Positions 1-7,792 of a DNA stretch of 20,004 bases are shown piece after piece. Numbering within the stretch: position 1 is the stretch's first letter; the number at the start of each line of letters is the position of its first letter. A program made the position numbers and the translations under genes. Below the pieces are notes generated by a model. It ran no database searches, was not told where the DNA came from, and worked only from the letters and a program-made list of their open reading frames with translations. Source of the stretch: Competibacteraceae bacterium UBA6584 (lineage in GTDB: Bacteria > Pseudomonadota > Gammaproteobacteria > Competibacterales > Competibacteraceae); the NCBI GenBank assembly GCA_002433805.1, contig DJIW01000047.1, forward strand, positions 20,402-40,405, given 5' to 3'.

Positions 1-464
1 AGCGTCGCGCCGGCGCGTTCGCACAGCAGTTGCCACGGCACGATATTGGAATGGTGCTCCATGCCGGTGATGAGGATTTCATCGCCCGCTTTGACCGCGC
101 CGCCGCCGAAGCTGCTCGCTACGAGGTTGATGCTTTCAGTGGTGCCGCGCGTGAAGATGATTTCCTGGATACTGGCGGCGTTTAAAAAAGATCGGACTTT
201 TCCCCGCGCGCTTTCGTAAGCGGTGGTGGAGCGTTCCGACAGCAGGTGAACCCCGCGATGGATATTGGCGTAATACTCGCTATAGCATCGACTCACAGCG
301 TCGATCACCGCCTGCGGTTTCTGCACCGACGCGGCGTTGTCCAGATAGACCAGCGGTTTGCCGTGGACGCGCTGGCGCAAAATCGGAAACTCGGCGCGGA
401 TGCAGTTGAGATCCAGCCCAACGCGGTCCTCCGGCGCGAGGGCAAGCGCGTGCGGGGCGCTCAT
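1..464 (-). CDS. sufS: Cysteine desulfurase SufS, N-terminal part (cut by window edge)
   Basis: SufS is a PLP enzyme that removes sulfur from cysteine and passes it to the SufBCD scaffold. About 154 codons are visible, from the ATG whose first base is 464; the rest lies beyond the left edge. The translation shows the group II desulfurase N-terminal motif YLDNAAS followed by QKP, then NIHRGVH, the RGTTESINLVA segment of the cofactor pocket, and EHHSNIVPWQ, whose histidine stacks on PLP in this family. The catalytic cysteine and the PLP lysine lie outside the window and cannot be checked. The start overlaps the sufD stop in an ATGA arrangement (461-464), implying translational coupling. The family's usual Thr-Thr after NAA is Ser-Val here, which is tolerated in homologues. 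Identity is secure. Confidence 0.93.
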   Translation of the reverse strand, partial: MSAPHALALAPEDRVGLDLNCIRAEFPILRQRVHGKPLVYLDNAASVQKPQAVIDAVSRCYSEYYANIHRGVHLLSERSTTAYESARGKVRSFLNAASIQEIIFTRGTTESINLVASSFGGGAVKAGDEILITGMEHHSNIVPWQLLCERAGAT

Positions 465-1777
465 GATGTCAAGTCCTCCTCGGTGCTATCGAGCGCCAGA
501 CGGCCGGCGAGCAGGCGGGCGAGGCGTTCGCGGAGTGGGTTCAGCCGGATGGCGTTGAGGCTGTCGTTGGCGAAGGCGTAGACCAGCATCGCGCGAGCCT
601 GGGCGGCGGGAATGCCGCGCGCGCGAAGATAAAATTCGGCGTTGGGATCGAGAAAGCCGGTGCTGGAGCCGTGGCCGCATTTCACGTCATCGGCCAGAAT
701 TTCCAGTCGAGGATTGGATTGGGCCAACGCCTGTTTGGAGAGCAGCAAATTGCGGCTGTTCTGGCGGGCATCGGTTTTCTGAGCGTGCGGGCGGACGTGA
801 ATTATGCCGTCAAACACCGACCGCGCCTTATCATCCAGCACGCTCTTAAACAATTGCTGGCTGCTGCCGTGCGGGTGGGCATGATCGACCCGAACATAGA
901 AATTGCTCGCTTGGTTGTCGCGTCCAACAGTCAAGCCGTTGAGCATGCAGGACGCATGTTCGCCATCCAGCAGCACCTCCAGATCGGTGCGCGCCAATTG
1001 CCCGCCGAAGGACATTAGGTGCAGTTGGGTTTGACTGTCCCGGCCTTGCTGGAGCTTGATCCCGCCCAGATGGAACGCTTGCGGCGCTTCTTCTTGGAGT
1101 TGGTGATACTCCAGCACCGCGCCATCGTCGATGGACAGTTCGACAACGGGCGCCTGTAAATAGCGGCCCTGTCCGCGATACTCGACCACGATATTGGCCC
1201 GCGCGCCGTCATCCAGCATCACCAGCAGACGCGGATAAACCGCCGTATCGCCGCCGGTGGCGTGGAAGATAATGTGAATCGGATGATCCAGCACCGCGCC
1301 GGGCAGCAGGTAGATGAATGCGCCATCTTCCCAAAACGTGCCGTTGAGCGCAGTGAAGGGATGTTGCGCGAGTCCGGGCAGCTGGTCGAGTTGGTTCTGG
1401 ACGGCTTGCGGATCGGCGGCCAACACCTGACCGAGGCTGGCGATAACCGTCCGTTCCGGCAATTCGGTCAGCTTTGACAAACCCGGTGCAAAGCGGCCAT
1501 TGATAAACACTAGGCGATGAATCGCGGTATCCAGCGTCGGCAGCGCGGCGGCTTCGACCGGCGCGTCAGCGGCTCGCTGGAGAGCGAGGCTCTGCAAAGC
1601 GCTCAAATCAGTGAAGCGCCAGGCTTCCTGCTGGCGGGTCGGCCAACCCAGGGCTTCAAACCGCTCGAATGCTTCGCGGCGCAAGCGGCTGAGCTTATCC
1701 GGCTCGCGGCGGTTCGCCATAAAAGCGTCGAACGCTGGGCGATGGCGGTCGGACAACACGGGGGCGGCGGCGGTCAT
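461..1777 (-). CDS. sufD: Fe-S cluster scaffold protein SufD
   Basis: SufD is the paralogous partner of SufB in the cytoplasmic SufBC2D complex that builds Fe-S clusters and acquires iron. The product has 438 residues from the ATG at 1777. The reading frame extends 40 codons further upstream into sufC, but those residues (Arg/Asn-rich) do not resemble SufD, and the chosen ATG lies 10 bases after the sufC stop. The C-terminal beta-helix core carries DVKCGHGSSTGFLD; its histidine (about residue 369) matches the SufD histidine (360 in E. coli) involved in cluster formation at the SufB-SufD interface. The C-terminal helical tail (AMLVYAFANDSLNAI) is typical of the family. It ends in an ATGA overlap with sufS. 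No strong Shine-Dalgarno is visible, consistent with coupling to sufC. Confidence 0.94.
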   Translation of the reverse strand: MTAAAPVLSDRHRPAFDAFMANRREPDKLSRLRREAFERFEALGWPTRQQEAWRFTDLSALQSLALQRAADAPVEAAALPTLDTAIHRLVFINGRFAPGLSKLTELPERTVIASLGQVLAADPQAVQNQLDQLPGLAQHPFTALNGTFWEDGAFIYLLPGAVLDHPIHIIFHATGGDTAVYPRLLVMLDDGARANIVVEYRGQGRYLQAPVVELSIDDGAVLEYHQLQEEAPQAFHLGGIKLQQGRDSQTQLHLMSFGGQLARTDLEVLLDGEHASCMLNGLTVGRDNQASNFYVRVDHAHPHGSSQQLFKSVLDDKARSVFDGIIHVRPHAQKTDARQNSRNLLLSKQALAQSNPRLEILADDVKCGHGSSTGFLDPNAEFYLRARGIPAAQARAMLVYAFANDSLNAIRLNPLRERLARLLAGRLALDSTEEDLTS

Positions 1778-1787
1778 GGTCACAGTC

Positions 1788-2558
1788 TCACGCGGCAGCC
1801 CGACGGGCGCGACCGGGTTCCTCGTTATAGAGCGCGTAGCCCTGTTCTTCCAGTTCCAGCGCCAGTTCCTTGCCGCCGGAGCGCGCGATTCTGCCATTCA
1901 CCAAGACATGAACGTGATCCGGCACGATGTAATCCAGCAGGCGCTGATAGTGGGTGATCACCAGAAAGCCGCGCTCGGGACCGCGCAGCGCATTGACGCC
2001 GTCGGCCACCACCCGCAAAGCGTCGATGTCCAGGCCCGAATCGGTTTCATCCAGTACCGCGAAGCGCGGTTGCAACACCGCCATCTGGAAGATTTCGTTG
2101 CGCTTTTTCTCGCCGCCGGAAAAGCCTTCGTTGACCGAGCGCTTGAGCATGGATTCGTCCATCTTCACCAGTTCCATCCGCTCGTGCACCAAATCCCAGA
2201 AGTCCATCGCATCCACCGGTGATTCGCCGCGATATTTACGCACGGCGTTGACGGCGGCTTTCAGGAAATACAGGTTGGCGACGCCGGGAATCTCGACCGG
2301 ATATTGAAACGCCAGAAACAGCCCCTCGCAGGCGCGGATTTCCGGTTCCATCTCCAGCAGATTTTTACCGTCGAACAGGACTTCGCCCTCGGTGACGACA
2401 TAGCCCTCGCGCCCGGCGATCACATTTGCCAGCGTGCTCTTGCCGGAGCCGTTCGGCCCCATGATGGCGTGGACTTCGCCCGCGCGGACAGTGAGGTCAA
2501 TGCCGTTGAGGATTTCCCGGCCTTCGACCGTGGCGTGCAAGTTGCGGATTTCCAGCAT
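1788..2558 (-). CDS. sufC: Fe-S assembly ATPase SufC (ABC type)
   Basis: SufC is the ABC ATPase that drives conformational change in the SufB-SufD dimer. The 256-aa product starts at the ATG at 2558 (MLEIRNLHATVEG), preceded by AGGAA about 8 bases upstream; a 12-codon upstream extension is not family-like. Walker A is GPNGSGKST at residues 34-42, followed by a Q-loop (AFQYP), the SufC-specific signature FSGGEKKRNEI and Walker B/D-loop LDETDSGLDIDAL, then the switch histidine in VITHYQRLL. All catalytic motifs are intact. It is separated from the upstream inserted 66-aa gene by 36 bases, whereas sufB and sufC are normally adjacent. Confidence 0.96.
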   Translation of the reverse strand: MLEIRNLHATVEGREILNGIDLTVRAGEVHAIMGPNGSGKSTLANVIAGREGYVVTEGEVLFDGKNLLEMEPEIRACEGLFLAFQYPVEIPGVANLYFLKAAVNAVRKYRGESPVDAMDFWDLVHERMELVKMDESMLKRSVNEGFSGGEKKRNEIFQMAVLQPRFAVLDETDSGLDIDALRVVADGVNALRGPERGFLVITHYQRLLDYIVPDHVHVLVNGRIARSGGKELALELEEQGYALYNEEPGRARRAAA

Positions 2559-2594
2559 GGTGTAATTTCCTGTAGCCAATAGCCTGTAATGCAA

Positions 2595-2795
2595 TTAAGT
2601 CAAAGCCTGTGCGCGACCAGCAACGAAATCCGCATCAGCCCGCTGCCCTACGGTATCCAAACGTCCCGCTAAAATATGCATCTCGATTTGATGATCCCAC
2701 TGATCAGCCATAAATTCCTCGAACCCTCTTGAAAACTCCACCAGCTTTTCACTGGAAAGTTGAGTAACTGCTGATTCCAGTTCCTCAATATTCAT
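2595..2795 (-). CDS. Small antitoxin-like protein inside the suf operon
   Basis: This 66-aa acidic, helical protein starts at the ATG at 2795 with AAGG six bases upstream. Its pattern (IEELESAVTQLSSEKLVEFS, then FEEFMADQWDHQIE, then ILAGRLD and ADADFVAGRAQAL) resembles a widespread family of short proteins usually encoded next to RelE/ParE-type toxins; that assignment is from memory of the pattern and was not searched. No RelE/ParE gene follows: sufC begins 36 bases downstream. Instead the gene lies 8 bases after the Uma2-like gene, suggesting the two entered together or that it is an orphan antitoxin. The typical family has AWDxQIExDI where this protein has QWDHQIEMHI. Function unknown; being a real gene is supported by the RBS, spacing and family-like sequence. 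Confidence 0.72.
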   Translation of the reverse strand: MNIEELESAVTQLSSEKLVEFSRGFEEFMADQWDHQIEMHILAGRLDTVGQRADADFVAGRAQALT

Positions 2796-2803
2796 GAAGC
2801 GCC

Positions 2804-3277
2804 TTAAGCAATAATTTTTACTTGGTACGGAAATTCAGGAATCAAAATAGAATTATTTAACGGCCCGCTCGCATCAAAAAAAGTCATGTTCCCGTTTTCA
2901 TCACAAACCCATAATTCATTGGCTCCAGCTGAGATATAAAGAGCCTGCTTTTCTTTCATTTCGTTGCTGGAATTGGCATAGGAAAGAACTTCTATGCAAA
3001 TCTCTGGTGCGATGGAACATTCGGTTTCTCCAGCGATTTTCTTGAATCTTTCCTCTGAGCACCAAGCAATGTCGGCAACCTTAGTTCCTTTTGCAGTTTT
3101 GACGGCGCATTCTGCAAGCACAATCCCATGCTTCGGCAATAATTGGCTAATTTTTCCCTGAAAAGCAGAGTGATACACTTTTACGGGAGACATTAAAACT
3201 TGCCCATTTTCATTGAGTTCGATCTTGAAGGGCAAATTCTGTAAGCTAGGATGTTCGCAAACTTCTTGCCATTGCAT
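2804..3277 (-). CDS. Uma2-family (DUF820) PD-(D/E)XK nuclease-like protein
   Basis: The product is 157 aa from the ATG at 3277 (MQWQEVCEHPSLQ); a GTG at 3292 would add five residues and overlap the sufB stop. The sequence fits the Uma2/DUF820 fold: an N-terminal strand pair ending in MSPVKVYHS, an aspartate in KVADIAW, EICIEVLS followed by a lysine-containing helix (EMKEKQALYISAGANELWV), then a C-terminal strand. The D, ExxS and K positions correspond to the PD-(D/E)XK nuclease core, so nuclease activity is plausible, but no substrate is known for the family. Base composition is unlike its surroundings: 38% GC over 2821-2940 against 56% over 3841-3960 in sufB. It starts 4 bases after the sufB stop, so it is read from the suf transcript. 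A recent acquisition is likely. Confidence 0.82.
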   Translation of the reverse strand: MQWQEVCEHPSLQNLPFKIELNENGQVLMSPVKVYHSAFQGKISQLLPKHGIVLAECAVKTAKGTKVADIAWCSEERFKKIAGETECSIAPEICIEVLSYANSSNEMKEKQALYISAGANELWVCDENGNMTFFDASGPLNNSILIPEFPYQVKIIA

Positions 3278-3281
3278 TTTG

Positions 3282-4730
3282 CTAACCCACACTCCCTTCC
3301 AGCTTCAGCTCAATCAGCTTCTGCGCCTCGACCGCAAATTCCATCGGTAATTCCTTGAACACTTCCTTGCAAAAACCATTGACGATCAAGCTGACTGCGT
3401 CCTCGGCGCTAATGCCGCGTTGCTTGCAATAAAAAAGTTGATCTTCGCTGATCTTCGAGGTGCTGGCTTCATGCTCGACTTGAGCGGTCGGGTTTTGCAC
3501 TTCGATATACGGGAAGGTATGCGCGCCGCAGCGGTCGCCCATTAATAGCGAATCGCACTGCGAATGATTGCGGGCGTTTTCGGCGGTCGGCAGGATTTTC
3601 ACCAAGCCCCGATACGCATTCTGGCCGTGGCCGGCGGAAATGCCCTTGGAGACGATGGTGCTGCGGGTGTTCTTACCCATATGAATCATCTTGGTGCCGG
3701 TGTCGGCCTGCTGATAATCGCGGGTCAGGGCGACCGAATAAAACTCGCCGACCGAATTCTCGCCGCGCAGGATGCAGCTCGGATATTTCCAGGTGATTGC
3801 CGAACCGGTTTCGACCTGCGTCCAGGAAATCTTGGAATCGCGGCCCTTGCACAGCCCGCGCTTGGTTACAAAGTTATAAATACCGCCCTTGCCGTTTGCG
3901 TCACCCGGATACCAGTTCTGCACGGTCGAATACTTGATGGTGGCGTTATCCAAGGCCACCAGTTCCACCACCGCCGCGTGCAACTGGTTCTCGTCGCGCA
4001 TCGGCGCGGTGCAGCCTTCCAGATACGACACATACGCGCCTTCATCGGCGACGATCAGCGTCCGCTCGAACTGGCCGGTGTTGCTGGCGTTGATGCGGAA
4101 GTAGGTGGACAACTCCATCGGGCAGCGCACGCCCGGCGGGATGTAGACGAAAGACCCGTCCGAAAACACCGCCGAATTCAGCGTCGCGTAGAAATTATCC
4201 CGATACGGCACGACTGAACCGAGATACTTTTTCACCAGTTCGGGATGCTCGCGCACCGCCTCGGAGAACGAGCAAAAAATGATGCCTTTTTCCGCCAGCT
4301 TACCCTTGTAGCTGGTCGCCACCGAGACCGAATCGAACACCGCATCGACCGCCACGCCGGCCAGAATCGCTTGTTCGGCCAGCGGAATGCCGAGCTTTTC
4401 GTAAGTGCGGCGCAATTCCGGGTCGATCTCGTCCAAGCTCTTGGGGCCGTCGCCCTTCTGTTTGGGCGCGGCGTAATAGGAAATCGCCTGATAATCGATG
4501 GGTGGATAATTTACCCGCGCCCAGGTCGGCTCGGTTTGCGTCAGCCAAAATCGGAACGCTTGCAGCCGCCATTCCAGCAGCCAATCCGGCTCCTCCTTCT
4601 TGGCCGAGATCAAGCGGATCACGTCCTCGTTCAGCCCCGGCGGCACGGTTTCCTGTTCGATGTCGGTGACGAAGCCGTACTTGTAATCGCTGGCGGCGAG
4701 GCGTTCGAGGGCTTGAGTGCTGTCGCTCAT
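3282..4730 (-). CDS. sufB: Fe-S cluster scaffold protein SufB
   Basis: SufB is the main scaffold subunit of SufBC2D and accepts persulfide sulfur. The 482-aa product begins at the ATG at 4730, preceded by AGGA nine bases upstream. The N-terminal region (YKYGFVTDIEQE, then LLEWRLQAFRFW) and the beta-helix core are standard. The cysteine in SQCDSLLMGDRC (residue 392) aligns with the E. coli acceptor Cys405, and EHE at 419-421 aligns with the E. coli Glu432-His433-Glu434 group, with the same offset of 13 residues for both sites. The C-terminus (GFCKEVFKELPMEFA) is complete. It is the first structural gene after the Rrf2 regulator (31-base gap). Downstream it is followed unusually by a Uma2-family gene rather than sufC. 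Confidence 0.97.
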   Translation of the reverse strand: MSDSTQALERLAASDYKYGFVTDIEQETVPPGLNEDVIRLISAKKEEPDWLLEWRLQAFRFWLTQTEPTWARVNYPPIDYQAISYYAAPKQKGDGPKSLDEIDPELRRTYEKLGIPLAEQAILAGVAVDAVFDSVSVATSYKGKLAEKGIIFCSFSEAVREHPELVKKYLGSVVPYRDNFYATLNSAVFSDGSFVYIPPGVRCPMELSTYFRINASNTGQFERTLIVADEGAYVSYLEGCTAPMRDENQLHAAVVELVALDNATIKYSTVQNWYPGDANGKGGIYNFVTKRGLCKGRDSKISWTQVETGSAITWKYPSCILRGENSVGEFYSVALTRDYQQADTGTKMIHMGKNTRSTIVSKGISAGHGQNAYRGLVKILPTAENARNHSQCDSLLMGDRCGAHTFPYIEVQNPTAQVEHEASTSKISEDQLFYCKQRGISAEDAVSLIVNGFCKEVFKELPMEFAVEAQKLIELKLEGSVG

Positions 4731-4761
4731 GAGTCGGTATCCTGTGGCTGAATGCGGCGGC

Positions 4762-5238
4762 TCAAATCGGATGGCCGGCGGTGTTGGCGGTCGCGGCGCG
4801 GTGCAGCGGGTAAAAATGCACCGGCTGCGCCGGATCGGGCCGGCTCATCTCCAGCAGGTTGATGCTTTGCAGCGCGGTGTAAATCGCCTGATTGATGCGC
4901 GGCCAATGCCCGCTGATTTCGCAGTATTCCAGACGCGAACAGCCATCATGGTTCTCGCCGCTGCATTCGGTGATGGCGATGGGGCCTTCCAGCGCGCCGA
5001 TGATGTCGGCGGCGGAAATGGCGGCCGGCGGCCGCGCCAGACTGTAACCGCCCTGCGCGCCGCGCTGCGACACCAGCAATCCAGCGCGCGCCAGGGTTTT
5101 CAAAATCTTGCTGACCATCGGCAACGGCAACCGGCGCTGCTGGGCTAGCGCGGCGGCGCTATGGGCCTGGCCGTCTGTTTGCGCCAAATAGGTCATCAAC
5201 AAAATTCCGTAGTCGGCTTCCCGAGTGATTCGGATCAT
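4762..5238 (-). CDS. Rrf2-family SUF operon transcriptional regulator
   Basis: This is a 158-aa winged-helix repressor of the Rrf2/IscR family, of the type that leads SUF operons in gammaproteobacteria (often called SufR or suf-type IscR). The start is the ATG at 5238 (MIRITREADYGILLM) with GGAG six bases upstream; a 22-codon extension in frame runs through the promoter region and is rejected. The N-terminal helix-turn-helix with KILKTLARAGLLVSQRGAQG and the following wing GGYSLARP are canonical. Three cysteines at 92, 100 and 106 (TECSG, DGCSRL, EYCEI) match the Fe-S ligand cluster of the family, so it probably senses Fe-S status. The C-terminal tail after residue 130 is Pro/Ala-rich and variable. 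It is probably autoregulated through the dyads just upstream. Confidence 0.93.
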   Translation of the reverse strand: MIRITREADYGILLMTYLAQTDGQAHSAAALAQQRRLPLPMVSKILKTLARAGLLVSQRGAQGGYSLARPPAAISAADIIGALEGPIAITECSGENHDGCSRLEYCEISGHWPRINQAIYTALQSINLLEMSRPDPAQPVHFYPLHRAATANTAGHPI

Positions 5239-5258
5239 GGATGCTCCGTGCGGCTCCG

Positions 5259-5304
5259 CTAATCTGTACTTGATTAGTACTATATGAAAATAGAATAGTT
5301 CCAA
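5259..5304 (-). promoter_or_regulatory. Candidate suf operator and promoter region
   Basis: Two overlapping inverted repeats lie 20-43 bases upstream of the regulator start: CTAATC/GATTAG (5259-5264 and 5272-5277) and GTACT/AGTAC (5266-5270 and 5276-5280). Beside them on the minus strand are TATAGT (5284-5279) and TTGGAA (5304-5299), which could be -10 and -35 elements although their 14-base spacing is short. The position, dyad symmetry and TACTTGATTAGTAC core resemble Rrf2-family sites. That this is an autoregulatory operator is inference. Confidence 0.5.
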
Positions 5305-5457
5305 ATGCGGGGTTTGCCAAGAGGCGCGGGATTGTTGGCTTAAGCTTTCTTAGGAGCCTTTTGCTTTAAACTCTGCCGACAAGTCGGGTGACTGAAGCAA
5401 CCGGCTTGAGCGTGATTCATATTTTTACTCAAAGCTTTAAAAACTGATTAAATCATC

Positions 5458-6801
5458 ATGCCTGATACTTACCTATTGATCGATCAATGGCGTCGCCGGA
5501 TTTTTGAAGACAATCACGCCGGTCGGTCTCGCCTTTATCGGTTCGGAATTTTCCTCGCCCGGTTGGTCCACGGCATCGCGCTCAAATTTCTAGACGGCCA
5601 GCTTAACAAGCAGGCGAGCAGCTTGGCCTACACCACCTTGCTGTCGCTGGTGCCGCTGTTGGCAGTGACGTTTTCGGTGCTCAAGGGCTTCGGCGTGCAA
5701 AACCAACTCGAGCCGCTGCTGATGAACTCTTTGGAGCCGATGGGGCCAGCGGGGCAAGAGGCGGGGACTAAGATTCTTGATTTTGTCAATAATTTACAGG
5801 TGGGCGTGCTGGGGTCGCTGGGTATCGCGCTGCTGTTTTACACGGTGCTCAGCCTGCTGCAAAAGATCGAAGAAGCCTTCAATCAAATCTGGCGCACGCC
5901 CCTCGGGCGGAGCTGGGCCCGGCGTTTCAGCGATTATCTCAGCGTCATTCTGGTCGGTCCGGTTTTTCTGTTCGCCGGCCTTAGCATCAGCGTATCGGCG
6001 CTGAACAACCAATGGGTTCAGAGTCTGGCGGCTGTCGAACCGTTCGGCTTACTGATCTTTGGGGTGGGGCGGTTGTTGCCGTATCTGCTGATCTGCCTGA
6101 CCTTTGCCTTCATGTACGCCTTTCTTACCAACACCCGCGTGCACTTGATTCCGGCGCTGATCGGCGGGGTTTTCGCAGGGGTGCTTTGGTTCTCTATCGG
6201 GCTGATTTTCGCCAAGTTTGTCGCCAATTCATCCAGTTATTCGGCGATTTATTCCGGCTTCGCCGCAGCGGTGCTGTTCATGATTTGGGTCAACGTCGGT
6301 TGGCTGATCGTATTGGTGGGGGCGCAGGTCGCCTGTTATTGGCAAAATCCCCATTGGCTGATCCCGCAGGGACCCGACGGCAAAATCGGCGGGCGGGAGC
6401 AAAGCGCCTTGGCGCTGACCGTCATGATGTTGGTCGGCGACGCTCATTACCACCGCAACCCGCCGTGGAGCCTGGAGCGGCTGGCGGGTCAATGCGAGGA
6501 AACGCCGCGCGAAATCGTGGCCGAGGTCATCGATATGCTTCAGGAGAAGGGGTTTTTGGTCGCGAGCGACGATCAGCCGCCCTTTTACCTTCCCGCCAAC
6601 GACATCAGCACCATTAACTTGCGGGATATCGTGAAGGCGGCGCGTGAGCAAGGCGAAACCGACCAGCATTCCGATGTCGTGGGTGAAATCGTGAGCCGGA
6701 TCGATGCCGCCATCGATCGAGCGTTGGAGGAGCAGACGCTGAAAGATCTGGTGTCGGCCGAAAAAAGAGCCGATCCCTCAAGCGCCGTGGGGCCGCTCTA
6801 G
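5458..6801 (+). CDS. YihY/BrkB-family inner-membrane protein with C-terminal winged-helix-like domain
   Basis: The 447-aa product belongs to the YihY/BrkB family (once misnamed RNase BN), inner-membrane proteins of unsettled function. Family marks are QASSLAYTTLLSLVPLLAV (about 52-70), the IEEAFNQIWRTP segment (about 137-148) and the SSSYSAIYSGFAAAVLFMIW stretch near 258-277. About six membrane segments can be read: 58-76, 115-136, 160-180, 198-222, 232-254 and 262-290. After about residue 315 the protein is soluble: a region reading like a winged helix (WSLERLAGQ, then EIVAEVIDMLQEKGFLVA) and an acidic C-terminal helix. No good Shine-Dalgarno precedes the ATG. It is convergent with the next gene, 30 bases apart. 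Family membership is firm; cellular role unknown. Confidence 0.9.
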   Translation: MPDTYLLIDQWRRRIFEDNHAGRSRLYRFGIFLARLVHGIALKFLDGQLNKQASSLAYTTLLSLVPLLAVTFSVLKGFGVQNQLEPLLMNSLEPMGPAGQEAGTKILDFVNNLQVGVLGSLGIALLFYTVLSLLQKIEEAFNQIWRTPLGRSWARRFSDYLSVILVGPVFLFAGLSISVSALNNQWVQSLAAVEPFGLLIFGVGRLLPYLLICLTFAFMYAFLTNTRVHLIPALIGGVFAGVLWFSIGLIFAKFVANSSSYSAIYSGFAAAVLFMIWVNVGWLIVLVGAQVACYWQNPHWLIPQGPDGKIGGREQSALALTVMMLVGDAHYHRNPPWSLERLAGQCEETPREIVAEVIDMLQEKGFLVASDDQPPFYLPANDISTINLRDIVKAAREQGETDQHSDVVGEIVSRIDAAIDRALEEQTLKDLVSAEKRADPSSAVGPL

Positions 6802-6820
6802 CATCGCTGCGGACCGATGC
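6801..6820. terminator. Short inverted repeat between convergent genes
   Basis: A perfect 6-bp repeat, GCATCG/CGATGC, with an 8-base loop lies between the stops of the YihY-family gene and the cation efflux gene. There is no T-run on either side, so a true intrinsic terminator is doubtful. Confidence 0.25.
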
Positions 6821-6831
6821 GCGCAAAGCGA

Positions 6832-7770
6832 TCAATGAGAGGTTTTAGGCGCGCGCGAATGCGCGGGCGCGGCCAACCAGCGGACGGTTCGAGTCATCGG
6901 TTCCGGCTGTAAGGTGGCGTGCTGGATGGCAAAGCGTTCCACCAGCAGGGCATGACATCCCTCCAGCACGGCCTCCCACTGCCGCACGTCCCGCACCACC
7001 AAGTGCGCGGTCAGCATGATTCGCTCCGGTCCCACGCTCCAGATGTGCAGGTCGTGAACCGAGGCCACGCCCGGCACGGTCGCCAGCGCCTGTCCCACCG
7101 TTTCCGGCGCGAGGGTGAAGGGCGCGCCTTCCATCAAGCCGTGCAAGGCTTCGCCCAGCAGGCGCAGGCTGGAGACCACGATCAACGCGCCGATGCCCAG
7201 CGACAGCAGCGGATCGACCGGCGTCCAGCCGGTAAAGGCGATTACGACGCCAGACAGCAGGGCGGCCACCGAACCGAGCACATCGCCCAGCACGTGCAAC
7301 AAGGCCGCGCGGGTATTGAGGTTGCCCTCGCCGCGACCGAGCAACCACGCCACCACCAGATTGAGCGCCAGGCCGACGGCGGCGGCCAGCGAAACCGCTT
7401 CGCCGATCACCGGTTGCGGGTCTTGCAAGCGGCGGATGGCGGAAACGGCCAGCCACAGCACCAGCGCCAGCAAGGCGAGACTGTTGATCAGGGCCGCCAG
7501 AAATTCGGCCCGTCCGAACCCGTAACTATGGCGGATGGAAGGTGGCCGGCGGGACAGCCACGCCGCCGCCGCCGCCAAGGCCAATGCCGCTGCGTCGTTG
7601 ACCATGTGGCCGGCGTCCGCGACCAGCGCCAGCGATCCCGCCCACCAACCGACGCCGGCTTCCACGCCGGCGTAAGCCAAGGTCAAGGCGGTCGCGAGCC
7701 ACAAAACGCGGCTCGCGGTTTCGCCGCGATCGTGGTCGTGAGGGTGGTGATGCTGGTGATCGTGACTCAC
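6832..7770 (-). CDS. CzcD/ZitB-type cation diffusion facilitator
   Basis: This is a 312-aa inner-membrane metal/proton antiporter of the CDF family. It opens with a histidine-rich tail (HDHQHHHPHDHD), then six membrane helices. The transport site residues are visible as ADAGHMVND in helix 2 (His55, Asp59) and HVLGDVLGS in helix 5 (His159, Asp163), the His/Asp pattern of Zn-type CDFs such as ZitB and CzcD rather than the all-Asp helix 2 of YiiP. The cytoplasmic C-terminal domain holds HDLHIWSVGPERIMLTAHLVV. The start is GTG at 7770, immediately before the His-rich tail. It is last in the cbpA-cbpM-trxC operon, 22 bases after trxC. Zinc is the most likely substrate, though cobalt or cadmium cannot be excluded. 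Confidence 0.93.
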   Translation of the reverse strand: MSHDHQHHHPHDHDRGETASRVLWLATALTLAYAGVEAGVGWWAGSLALVADAGHMVNDAAALALAAAAAWLSRRPPSIRHSYGFGRAEFLAALINSLALLALVLWLAVSAIRRLQDPQPVIGEAVSLAAAVGLALNLVVAWLLGRGEGNLNTRAALLHVLGDVLGSVAALLSGVVIAFTGWTPVDPLLSLGIGALIVVSSLRLLGEALHGLMEGAPFTLAPETVGQALATVPGVASVHDLHIWSVGPERIMLTAHLVVRDVRQWEAVLEGCHALLVERFAIQHATLQPEPMTRTVRWLAAPAHSRAPKTSH

Positions 7771-7792
7771 CGGGGCTCGATCCGCGCGACCT

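Noticed and set aside
1797..1897. sufD frame opening upstream of 1777
   Set aside because: The extra 40 residues lie inside sufC, are not SufD-like, and the ATG at 1777 sits at the expected place just after the sufC stop.
5376..5387. CCGAC/GTCGG inverted repeat upstream of the YihY-family gene
   Set aside because: The loop would be two bases and no T-run follows; it cannot form a normal terminator, and no regulator is suggested.
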